DNA of 40,657 nt from Gammaproteobacteria bacterium 39-13 (GTDB taxonomy: Bacteria; Pseudomonadota; Gammaproteobacteria; Berkiellales; Berkiellaceae). The notes below the pieces were generated by a model. The model saw only the letters and a program-made list of their open reading frames with translations. It was not told the origin of the DNA and ran no database searches. Location of the stretch: the NCBI GenBank assembly GCA_001898235.1, contig MKTN01000059.1:1-40657 (forward strand). Direction: 5' to 3'. The first letter of the stretch is position 1. Each line of letters opens with the position of its first letter. Positions 34,434 through 40,657 of the stretch are shown here, one piece after another. Both the position numbers and the translations under genes were made by a program.

Positions 34434-34638
34434 TTTTTGCGTTTTGAATTGTTAAAAAAGTTGTGCACCCATTTGCAATGAATGTGTGGCCAAAGAGAGG
34501 TTTTTAGACAGAACCTGACAGGTAGGAAGGCGCGAAGAGAATGAGTCCTAGTCGCGTAGGGTATGCGACTAGGGCAAGGACGTAGGCAACACAGCTGAAA
34601 TGGAAAGAGTATAACAATACAAAGGATAATGAGTACCT
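34434..34638 (+). ncRNA. Structured leader between yajC and secD (candidate)
   Basis: The 205-base gap holds a small hairpin ACCT-GAC-AGGT (34513-34523) and a longer one, 34547-34558 with 34562-34573: a 12-bp stem with one G-T pair and a GGG loop. Neither is followed by a T-run. G-rich single-stranded segments surround them. This might be a leader RNA or a processing site controlling SecDF. The pairing is seen in one sequence only. Confidence 0.3.
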
Positions 34639-36501
34639 ATGCTTAACAAGTATCCCTTTTGGAAATACCTCCTATTACTTGGAATATTAGTTGTGGGGCT
34701 AATTTATTCAGCGCCCAATTTGTATGGAGAAGATCCTTCTATACAAGTACTGCCAGGAATGGGGCACGCTTTTGCTTCTGACACAAAGCAGCAGATTGAA
34801 CAAGCTTTGAGTGATGCAAAAATTTCTTATAAATCCATTGAGCCTGAAGGCCATTCTCTTTTGATTCGCTTTTCCGATACCGCTTCTCAAACAAAAGCGA
34901 AGGAAGTCATTCGCGAAAAATTAGGCGAAGATTATATTGTCGCGCTTAACCTTGCGCCTAAAACACCCGCATGGCTGGAGTTTTTTGGCGCTAAGCCGAT
35001 GAAATTAGGTTTAGATTTAAGAGGCGGCGTTCATTTCTTGATGGAAGTTGATGTGGATACTGCAGTTGCACGACGTATTGAAGGCGCAACCAGTGATATT
35101 CGCAACTTATTAAGAGAAGATAAGATCCGTTATCGTCAAGTGACCAAGGTGGGTGAAACAGGATTGGCAATTAATTTTGACGATCACGCAACCTTGGAAA
35201 AAGCTTATTCTCTTTTACAAAGACGATTTGCAGAATATGACGTTAGCATGAATGAGCAAGATGGAAAGTTTCAGATTGTATTTGAAATGAAACCAAGTGC
35301 CATTCAGGAAATACGTAATTACACCATTGAGCAAACGATGAGTACATTGCGAAATCGTGTAAATGAACTTGGAGTGGCAGAAGCGGTGGTGCAACGTCAA
35401 GGGTTAAACCATATCGTTGTTGAATTGCCTGGCATACAAGATACTGCACGAGCAAAAGATATTCTTGGAAAAACAGCCACATTAGAGTTTCATCTTCATG
35501 CCAGAGAAGAAAGCGCCAATGCAAGGCCAGGCCAAACACCTCCTCCGGGTACAAAGTGGTATACCGATAGAGAAGGTCGGCCTTATTTGCTGAAAAAGCG
35601 CGTTATCTTGACGGGGGATTCCATTACCGGCGCAATGGTGGGATCGGATGATCGTACCGGACGACCTGCTGTCATTGTGCGGGTAGGGGGTACTGGGCTT
35701 GCTATGTTTAAGAAAACAACACTTGAAAATATTGGGAATTTATTAGGTGTTGTTTATATGGAAACCAGAACTGATCAAGAAATGGTGGATGGTCACCTGA
35801 CGCGAAAAAATCATACCAGCGAGTCATTAATCAGTATTGCAACGATTCAAAGCGCGTTAGGCAGCAGTTTCCAAATCACAGGATTGTCATTAGCTGAGGC
35901 TCAAGATTTATCCTTACTGCTGCGTGCAGGTGCGTTACCGGCAACCATTACTATTGTTGAAGAGCGCACTGTTGGGCCAAGTCTTGGACAAGAGAATATC
36001 CGTCTTGGATTGATTTCCATCGCAGTAGGACTAGGGCTCGTTGTTTTGACAATGCTAGTTTACTACAGCGTCTTTGGTATTATTGCCAATCTCGCGTTGT
36101 TGATTAACGTTGTGCTATTAGTTGCAATTTTATCCTTAATTGGGGCAACACTAACATTGCCGGGCATGGCTGGTATTGTACTAACCGTGGGGATGGCGGT
36201 AGACGCCAATGTTTTAATATTTGAAAGAATAAGAGAAGAATTGCGAAACGGCATGTCTCCACATGCGGCTATACATAGTGGGTTTGAGCGAGCGCTTTCA
36301 ACCATTATTGATGCTAATCTCACAACTTTAATTGTGGGGATCATCTTATTTAGTATTGGTACGGGTCCTGTGAGAGGATTTGCCGTCACTTTATGTATTG
36401 GTATTTTGACCTCGATGTTAACGGCAACCACAGGCACACGCGCTATTGTGAATTTAATGTATGGTGGCCGCACAATTAAACACCTGCCAGTAGGGATATA
36501 A
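34639..36501 (+). CDS. secD: Protein translocase subunit SecD
   Basis: A 620-residue membrane protein that, with SecF, uses the proton gradient to help proteins leave the Sec channel on the periplasmic side. It has one N-terminal helix (YPFWKYLLLLGILVVGLIYSAPNLYGEDP), a large periplasmic domain with the conserved GLDLRGGVHFLMEVD, LRNRVNELGVAEAVVQRQG and GRPAVIVRVGG segments, and five C-terminal helices including VGPSLGQENIR, LTLPGMAGIVLTVGMAVDANVLIFERIREEL and RGFAVTLCIGILTSMLTA. All are intact. The secF start is 3 bases after the stop. Confidence 0.97.
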   Translation: MLNKYPFWKYLLLLGILVVGLIYSAPNLYGEDPSIQVLPGMGHAFASDTKQQIEQALSDAKISYKSIEPEGHSLLIRFSDTASQTKAKEVIREKLGEDYIVALNLAPKTPAWLEFFGAKPMKLGLDLRGGVHFLMEVDVDTAVARRIEGATSDIRNLLREDKIRYRQVTKVGETGLAINFDDHATLEKAYSLLQRRFAEYDVSMNEQDGKFQIVFEMKPSAIQEIRNYTIEQTMSTLRNRVNELGVAEAVVQRQGLNHIVVELPGIQDTARAKDILGKTATLEFHLHAREESANARPGQTPPPGTKWYTDREGRPYLLKKRVILTGDSITGAMVGSDDRTGRPAVIVRVGGTGLAMFKKTTLENIGNLLGVVYMETRTDQEMVDGHLTRKNHTSESLISIATIQSALGSSFQITGLSLAEAQDLSLLLRAGALPATITIVEERTVGPSLGQENIRLGLISIAVGLGLVVLTMLVYYSVFGIIANLALLINVVLLVAILSLIGATLTLPGMAGIVLTVGMAVDANVLIFERIREELRNGMSPHAAIHSGFERALSTIIDANLTTLIVGIILFSIGTGPVRGFAVTLCIGILTSMLTATTGTRAIVNLMYGGRTIKHLPVGI

Positions 36502-36504
36502 ACC

Positions 36505-37434
36505 ATGGAACTATTTCATCGACAAACACATATCGATTTCATGGGGATGCGTAAGTGGACAGCGGCGCTTTCTGTCATCATCTCTGTTGTTTCTTTGTTT
36601 TTTTTGATAACCAAAGGATTAAATTTTGGTTTAGATTTCACCGGAGGCACCCAGCTTGAGTTGAGATTTAGTAATCCTGTCAGTTTTGAAGTTGTGCGAC
36701 ATCAACTTGAGGAAGCTGGTTTTAATGGAGCTAAAGTGACTCAGTATGGTTCGACTCGGGATATCTTGGTCAAAATCGCTAATAAAGAGGGCGTTTCTGA
36801 ACAACAACTTGGACACCAAGTGTTGCAAGTTTTGCGTGCAGAAGATAGCGCGTTAGAACTGCGTCGCGTGGAATTTGTCGGCTCTGAAGTAGGTGAGCAT
36901 TTAGCAGAGCAAGGTGGGCTTGCTGTATTGGTCGCTCTTTTAGCCACAATGGTGTATATCGCGATGCGTTTTGAATACCGCTTTGGTGTCAGTGCTGCAG
37001 TTGCGTTATTGCATGATCCTATTTTTATTTTAGGAATTTTTTCGTGTTTTCAAATCGAATTTGATCTTGCTACTTTAGCGGGCGTGTTAGCGGTGATTGG
37101 TTACTCATTAAACGATACCATCGTTGTATACGATAGAGTGAGAGAAAATTTCCGTAAAGTACGAAAAGGATCAACCACGGAGATTATGAATTTATCTATC
37201 AATCAGACACTTTCTCGAACAATTATGACTTCTTGCTTAACCTTGCTAGTGGTTCTTGCCCTATACTTTTTTGGCGGCGAATCATTGCATGGTTTCTCAT
37301 TAGCGTTAATTGTCGGTATTGTGATAGGAACGTACTCTTCTATATTTGTTGCTGGTGCGTTAGCTGTTGTCATGGGACTTAGCCGTCAAGACTTAGCCCC
37401 GCCTACAAAGAAAGTTGTGGATGACATGCCTTAG
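36505..37434 (+). CDS. secF: Protein translocase subunit SecF
   Basis: A 309-residue partner of SecD. It opens with one helix, then the DFTGGTQLELRF motif of the first periplasmic domain, and a C-terminal bundle with VGSEVGEHLAEQG, LAGVLAVIGYSLNDTIVVYDRVRENF and the conserved SINQTLSRTIMTS segment. These are the standard SecF landmarks. Start ATG at 36505 is 3 bases after the secD stop. It ends one base from the convergent papain-like gene, so the two transcripts must overlap at their 3' ends. Confidence 0.97.
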   Translation: MELFHRQTHIDFMGMRKWTAALSVIISVVSLFFLITKGLNFGLDFTGGTQLELRFSNPVSFEVVRHQLEEAGFNGAKVTQYGSTRDILVKIANKEGVSEQQLGHQVLQVLRAEDSALELRRVEFVGSEVGEHLAEQGGLAVLVALLATMVYIAMRFEYRFGVSAAVALLHDPIFILGIFSCFQIEFDLATLAGVLAVIGYSLNDTIVVYDRVRENFRKVRKGSTTEIMNLSINQTLSRTIMTSCLTLLVVLALYFFGGESLHGFSLALIVGIVIGTYSSIFVAGALAVVMGLSRQDLAPPTKKVVDDMP

Positions 37435-37435
37435 T

Positions 37436-38374
37436 TTAAACTATTTTCATCTTTTTGCCCTGGTGTCCATCATCTCTTTGGACGCCATGGGTAAGTTGAT
37501 GATGAACAGCCTGTACTCTTTCCTTAATGCGAAACTCCTGCATGGGAGTATCATCAGATCCAACACCTACCATCGCTCGAAGCAATAAAGAATTCTCATA
37601 TTGTGTTCGTCTTGTATTGTGATCAACGCTTTGACGATACGAAGGGTATTTGAAATTATAATGGTTGCCAACATGATAGGCATCTACATGCCAGGTCGCA
37701 GGCGTATTAGAAGGATAGGTCACTTCCTTTTGTACCGATTGAAACTGCCGAGTATTATGAATTGTTAATGAAGCCCCCATTTCTTGGGTGATATAACTTA
37801 ACAAATCATCATGGATGTATTTATCATCTGCTACACTATTCAGATCTTGTTCAGGGATATATAGCCTTAGCACTTGCCTAAATACTTGCCCTAATAAAAT
37901 CTCCCGATCATAAGGCTGATTGAATGTTTTACACAGCAGAAGAAACATATCAGCATCACAATTATCTAATTCGTAATAATCGGCAAAAGTTTGAATGATA
38001 GTGGCGAAGATAGGGTGCCTATCAATAAGCTCTCTGATTTGCGCTTCGGGTAAACCAAGCCACGTATTCAAAATGCAATGCAAACCGCAATTGTTTCTAT
38101 AACCACTGGCGACAGCAAGATATTGATTTCGCATAGCGTTATACCGCCATAACGCAGCAGAGCCTAATGCGACAACACCTGTTGCAGCTAAACTGATGAT
38201 GCGATTTTGATCAAGAAAATCTATTGCTGCAAAAACTGTAGGTTCTATGGCATCAGGTAAATAATCCTTTAGTGTATTAGCACCTTCTGTCATAGTGCAA
38301 AGAATGTCACCTGCTACGCAAAGCGGTTTTGCGATTTCATTCCATCCAAACAAGTTGTAAATATAATTGAGCAT
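37436..38374 (-). CDS. Membrane-anchored papain-fold-like (OTU/Josephin-like) protein; candidate effector
   Basis: I do not recognise this 312-residue protein as a known gene. A hydrophobic helix (IISLAATGVVALGSAALW, residues 59-76) divides a short N-terminal part from a C-terminal domain. That domain starts with GYRNNCGLHCILNTWLGL (91-108), like the catalytic-Cys helix of OTU (GDGNCLFRAL) or Josephin (LCAQHCLNNL) ubiquitin proteases. The middle has DDLLSYITQEMGASLTIHN, where OTU enzymes have their central helix and strand. Near the end WHVDAYHVGNHYNFKYP gives His238-Tyr-Asn, the usual OTU 'HYN/HYD' general base. Cys96 or Cys100 would be the nucleophile. A bacterial deubiquitinase delivered into a host is inferred from these patterns alone. 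The C-terminus is basic and His/Gln-rich. Confidence 0.6.
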   Translation of the reverse strand: MLNYIYNLFGWNEIAKPLCVAGDILCTMTEGANTLKDYLPDAIEPTVFAAIDFLDQNRIISLAATGVVALGSAALWRYNAMRNQYLAVASGYRNNCGLHCILNTWLGLPEAQIRELIDRHPIFATIIQTFADYYELDNCDADMFLLLCKTFNQPYDREILLGQVFRQVLRLYIPEQDLNSVADDKYIHDDLLSYITQEMGASLTIHNTRQFQSVQKEVTYPSNTPATWHVDAYHVGNHYNFKYPSYRQSVDHNTRRTQYENSLLLRAMVGVGSDDTPMQEFRIKERVQAVHHQLTHGVQRDDGHQGKKMKIV

Positions 38375-38414
38375 GAACTATCACCTTTATTTGTTTAAGG
38401 TAATTATAATTTTT

Positions 38415-38438
38415 TATTTGTCATTCAAATAACAAATA
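38415..38438. promoter_or_regulatory. Dyad in the divergent gap, possible operator
   Basis: TATTTGT (38415-38421) and ACAAATA (38432-38438) form a 7-bp inverted repeat with a 10-base centre in the AT-rich 177-base gap between the papain-like gene and the divergent peptidase gene. A regulator site is possible but not shown. Confidence 0.3.
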
Positions 38439-38551
38439 GTAGAGAAATATGATAAATAACAATGGTTTTCAGATAAAGTGACGCTGAGGAAGAAGCTTTT
38501 TTAACTGGACAAGCCAAAGAATAAAATTATATCCTCCAAGAAAGTTTTTAA

Positions 38552-39421
38552 ATGAGGACCTGTATCCTGATGAATTCCCCACAAAAAAGTTTCTTTATTT
38601 CACCCCTCAAAGCAATTTTCTTACTATGCGTTATTATCATGGCAATGCTGCACCATGCGGCCAATGCAAACCATGGTGATGTCAAAAAGCCGCTGATTGG
38701 GATTATGCTAAATGATGGCGGCAAAGGTGGATATTCTGATTATCCTTGGTATGCCATGCGTCAAAACTACGGTCGAGTGATTGCGGAACTAGGCGGTATA
38801 CCTGTTTTTATTGGACATGATACTCAACCCATTGACGATTATATTCAGGTATTGGATGGTATTTTGTTAACCGGTGGTGATCTGAATACTCCGGAAGGTG
38901 CTTATACAACTGGAATCAAAACTTTTGATCCCAAAAAATATCCTCGAGAATATGTAGAGTTTCAACTTGTTAAAAAAGCACTGGAAAAGAATATCCCTGT
39001 TTTGGGTATTTGTGCAGGCATGCAAGACATGAATTTAGCGCTGGGCGGAACATTGATCCCTAATCTCAAAGAAGTGTTGAAAACGCCTATACAACATCGT
39101 CAGGAAAACCGAGAAAAACTTCACCATAGCATAGCGATTTCTGAAAAATCTCAACTTTATAAGATTGTTAAAACGAAATCGTTAAAAGTGAATAGTAATC
39201 ATCGTGCGGGGATCAATAAAGTATCACCTGTTTTAGTGGTGACTGCTCGTGCTCCAGATGGAGTGATAGAAGGATTTGAAGTGCCAGGCAAGCGATTCTT
39301 TATGGGAGTGATGTGGCATCCAGAATTTATGCTGACGCCTGAAGAAAAGTTGTTATGGAAATCGTTTATTCAAGCGTCAAGTGAGTATAGAGCCGAACAG
39401 GTTTCATTGGCAGCTAAATAA
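38552..39421 (+). CDS. Secreted class I glutamine amidotransferase-like protein (gamma-glutamyl-GABA hydrolase family, C26)
   Basis: A 289-residue protein of the peptidase C26/PuuD family, which cleaves gamma-glutamyl bonds. The nucleophile Cys is in LGICAGMQDMNLALGG, the His-Glu pair in VMWHPEFM, and the family segments GILLTGGDLNTPE and VNSNHRAGI are present, so the triad is complete. Unlike cytosolic PuuD it has a hydrophobic export segment near the N-terminus (ISPLKAIFLLCVIIMAMLHHAANA), pointing to the periplasm. The natural substrate is unknown. ATG at 38573 is another possible start; either would keep the signal peptide. It ends near a convergent hairpin shared with suhB. Confidence 0.82.
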   Translation: MRTCILMNSPQKSFFISPLKAIFLLCVIIMAMLHHAANANHGDVKKPLIGIMLNDGGKGGYSDYPWYAMRQNYGRVIAELGGIPVFIGHDTQPIDDYIQVLDGILLTGGDLNTPEGAYTTGIKTFDPKKYPREYVEFQLVKKALEKNIPVLGICAGMQDMNLALGGTLIPNLKEVLKTPIQHRQENREKLHHSIAISEKSQLYKIVKTKSLKVNSNHRAGINKVSPVLVVTARAPDGVIEGFEVPGKRFFMGVMWHPEFMLTPEEKLLWKSFIQASSEYRAEQVSLAAK

Positions 39422-39438
39422 TACCTGAGAGATCTAAA

Positions 39439-39493
39439 AAAAGGGCTGTTTCCTTGCCAAAGCATCTTAGCGAAGGCAGGTGCCAGCCCTTTT
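39439..39493. terminator. Bidirectional terminator between the C26 gene and suhB
   Basis: AAAAGGGCTG (39439-39448) pairs exactly with CAGCCCTTTT (39484-39493), with a second inner pairing of CCTTGCC with GGCAGG. A- and T-runs flank the stem on both strands, as for a terminator working in both directions. It begins 17 bases after one stop and lies 3 bases beyond the other. Confidence 0.75.
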
Positions 39494-39496
39494 CGC

Positions 39497-40288
39497 CTAA
39501 AAGAATTTTTTACACAATTCCATCATTTCTTGATAAATTTTAGGCGGCGCTGCCAAAATGCTGGAGCCATTGAGAAAATTTTGATCGCCTGTTACGGTCG
39601 AGATAAAACCACCCGCTTCTTGAATAAAAAGACTCCCAGCGGCAATATCCCAAGGTTTCAAACCAAATTCCCAGAAACCATCTAATCTACCTGCAGCAAC
39701 ATACGCCAAATCTAAGGCTGCAGCGCCTGCTCTTCTGATGCCTGCGCAATGTGGGATAATAGCTTTGAGGAAAGTGAGATATTGATCAAGGTAGGAAAAA
39801 TCTCTAAACGGAAATCCGGTTCCTAATAAAGCTTTCTGTAGTCTGTCTGCACTACTGACACGTAGACGTTTGCCATTCATTCTTGCCCCTTCACCGCGGC
39901 TTGCGCTAAAGAGCTCATCTCGCACCGGATCGTAAACCACACCATGCATAATTTTGTCTTGATATTTAAAGGCAATAGAAATACAAAATTGTGGGAAGCC
40001 GTGTAAGAAATTGGTAGTCCCATCCAAAGGATCAATGATCCAGGTAGCATCCATACCTTGACCCTGACCTTGGGTTAAGCCTGTTTCTTCGCCCAAAATG
40101 GTGTGCTGTGGATAAGCTTTTTTGATGGTATCAATGATAATTTCTTCTGCCGCTTTATCAACTTGGCTGGCGAAATCATTGCGGCCTTTTTCGATAATCT
40201 GGAGATTTTCTAGTTGGTCTTGTGCTCGTAAAATGAGCTTACCTGCTTGTCTTGCTGCGTTAACAGCGATATTAACGATAGGATGCAT
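39497..40288 (-). CDS. suhB: Inositol-1-monophosphatase
   Basis: Magnesium-dependent phosphatase of 263 residues that hydrolyses inositol-1-phosphate; in E. coli SuhB also joins the ribosomal RNA antitermination complex. Metal-binding motifs are intact: GEETG (about 67-71), WIIDPLDGTTNFLHGFP (about 83-99) and PWDIAAGSLFIQEAGG (about 213-228). The start ATG at 40288 matches the family N-terminus (MHPIVNIAVNAARQAGKL). The gene is divergent from trmJ, the same neighbour as in E. coli. A clear extended -10 lies 40 bases upstream. Confidence 0.95.
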   Translation of the reverse strand: MHPIVNIAVNAARQAGKLILRAQDQLENLQIIEKGRNDFASQVDKAAEEIIIDTIKKAYPQHTILGEETGLTQGQGQGMDATWIIDPLDGTTNFLHGFPQFCISIAFKYQDKIMHGVVYDPVRDELFSASRGEGARMNGKRLRVSSADRLQKALLGTGFPFRDFSYLDQYLTFLKAIIPHCAGIRRAGAAALDLAYVAAGRLDGFWEFGLKPWDIAAGSLFIQEAGGFISTVTGDQNFLNGSSILAAPPKIYQEMMELCKKFF

Positions 40289-40327
40289 AGTGTTAGTTAT
40301 CTAGTTTTATGTTGGTAGATTGAGGCC

Positions 40328-40336
40328 ATTATAGCA
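40328..40336 (-). promoter_or_regulatory. Extended -10 promoter of suhB
   Basis: On the minus strand TGCTATAAT reads from 40336 to 40328, a perfect -10 with the extended TGn. It is 40 bases from the suhB start codon. No good -35 is seen, which the extended -10 can replace. Confidence 0.6.
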
Positions 40337-40355
40337 GGGTCTATCTAATTTCTCA

Positions 40356-40364
40356 TGGTATACT
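40356..40364 (+). promoter_or_regulatory. Extended -10 promoter towards trmJ
   Basis: TGGTATACT is an extended -10. The sequence TATACTCTTCG is the same as that in the tRNA-Leu promoter at 33419-33429 (minus strand). The expected start is about 260 bases ahead of trmJ and the hairpin array lies between. Confidence 0.45.
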
Positions 40365-40460
40365 CTTCGCTCCTTTTCATCCCTTCTCACGCTATGCGGG
40401 AGGAGGAGGCGCGTAGCGACGAATGAGGGGCTTGTAAGGTTTAAGACCCTCACCCTAACC

Positions 40461-40620
40461 CTCTCCCACAGAGTGGGAGAGGGGATAAGAGCTTTTAGCT
40501 CTCTCCTACAAAGCGGGAGAGGGGATAAGAGTTTTTTAGATCTTCCCCACAGAGTGGGAGAGGGGATAAGAGTTTTTTAGATCTCTTCCGCGTAAGGAGG
40601 AGGACAAGAATTTTTTAAAT
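40461..40620. repeat. Tandem array of four terminator-like hairpin units
   Basis: Units start at 40461, 40501, 40542 and 40583 (period 40-41). Each has an inverted repeat, best in the first (CTCTCCCAC-AGA-GTGGGAGAG, 40461-40481), then GGGGATAAGAG and a T-run of four to six. In the fourth unit the hairpin has drifted. Each unit resembles an intrinsic terminator in the plus direction. Confidence 0.8.
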
Positions 40621-40633
40621 TTATAGTGGTACC

Positions 40634-40657
40634 ATGTTAGACAATATCCGAATTATC
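40634..40657 (+). CDS. trmJ: Start of trmJ, tRNA 2'-O-methyltransferase (cut by window end)
   Basis: The last 24 bases read MLDNIRII. This matches the conserved N-terminus of TrmJ (E. coli MLQNIRIVLV), a SPOUT-class enzyme that methylates position 32 of tRNA. The neighbour suhB on the opposite strand is the same as in E. coli. Only eight codons are visible, so the call rests mostly on this pairing and the short N-terminal match. Confidence 0.65.

Larger units (their letters stand above)
40289..40633. other. Divergent suhB/trmJ gap filled with promoters and hairpin repeats
   Basis: 345 bases without a coding region. The left part has two facing extended -10 elements; the right part has a four-unit hairpin array (40461-40620). 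Between them lies a GC-rich stretch, 40385-40435, that may be a degenerate fifth hairpin (CTCACGCTATGCGGGAG). Confidence 0.6.

Noticed and set aside
36063-36506. Minus-strand 147-codon frame within secD
   Set aside because: It is opposite conserved SecD membrane helices and has no independent support.

Overview
The window reads as chromosomal DNA from an AT-rich gammaproteobacterium, most likely of the order Legionellales (Coxiella/Legionella/Berkiella-type relatives). The basis is a gammaproteobacterial core (pssA, holD-like, prfC, pepA-valS, lptFG, yajC-secDF, suhB next to the start of trmJ), an IcmL/DotI-like protein of the Dot/Icm type IVB secretion family, and three unrecognised proteins that look like secreted effectors. 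The genus is inference. No ribosomal RNA, prophage, transposase, CRISPR array or plasmid gene is visible.

Layout. 1-2400: a small overlapping pair (DUF4124 and DUF3579 proteins), then pssA-holD. 2400-4600: an RHH protein with a RelE-like core and acidic tail, then a DASS-family dicarboxylate transporter. 4700-8070: prfC, a ferritin-like metal-dependent hydrolase, and a secreted IcmL-like protein. 8200-10100: a divergent alpha/beta hydrolase and acyl-CoA desaturase. 10480-13430: a heme-NO-binding-like sensor followed directly by a kinase-receiver-kinase hybrid protein. 13480-20730: valS and pepA (minus), lptF-lptG (plus) and an RDD membrane protein. 20815-22101: a nucleotide-sugar dehydrogenase. 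22359-25622: a promoter and a four-gene methionine salvage operon, mtnB-mtnC-mtnP-mtnA. 25635-33315: two large divergent proteins of unknown function, followed by tRNA-Leu(CAA) with its own promoter. 33409-34076: a repeat-rich gap. 34077-37434: yajC, a structured leader, secD-secF. 37436-38374: a membrane-anchored papain-fold-like protein. 38552-40657: a secreted class I glutamine amidotransferase-like protein, suhB, a terminator-like repeat array and the first codons of trmJ.

The most unusual material is of three kinds. First, a short motif, GGACATCCA or TGGRTGTCC, recurs fifteen times between genes. Some copies sit 20-21 bp apart, and some lie inside a 57-bp tandem array and a 58-bp duplication. 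Second, there are effector-like genes: a 608-residue protein with repeated TP/PRTP segments, an 1847-codon helical protein, and a Cys/His papain-like protein behind a membrane helix. Third, there is an RHH/RelE-like fusion with an acidic tail. A coding-like remnant without a start codon also lies upstream of the methionine salvage promoter.

Functional links. LptF/LptG, the nucleotide-sugar dehydrogenase, PssA and the desaturase all concern the envelope. SecD/SecF/YajC and the IcmL-like protein concern protein export. The mtn genes recycle methylthioadenosine. The H-NOX-like protein and hybrid kinase form a probable gas- or redox-sensing pair.
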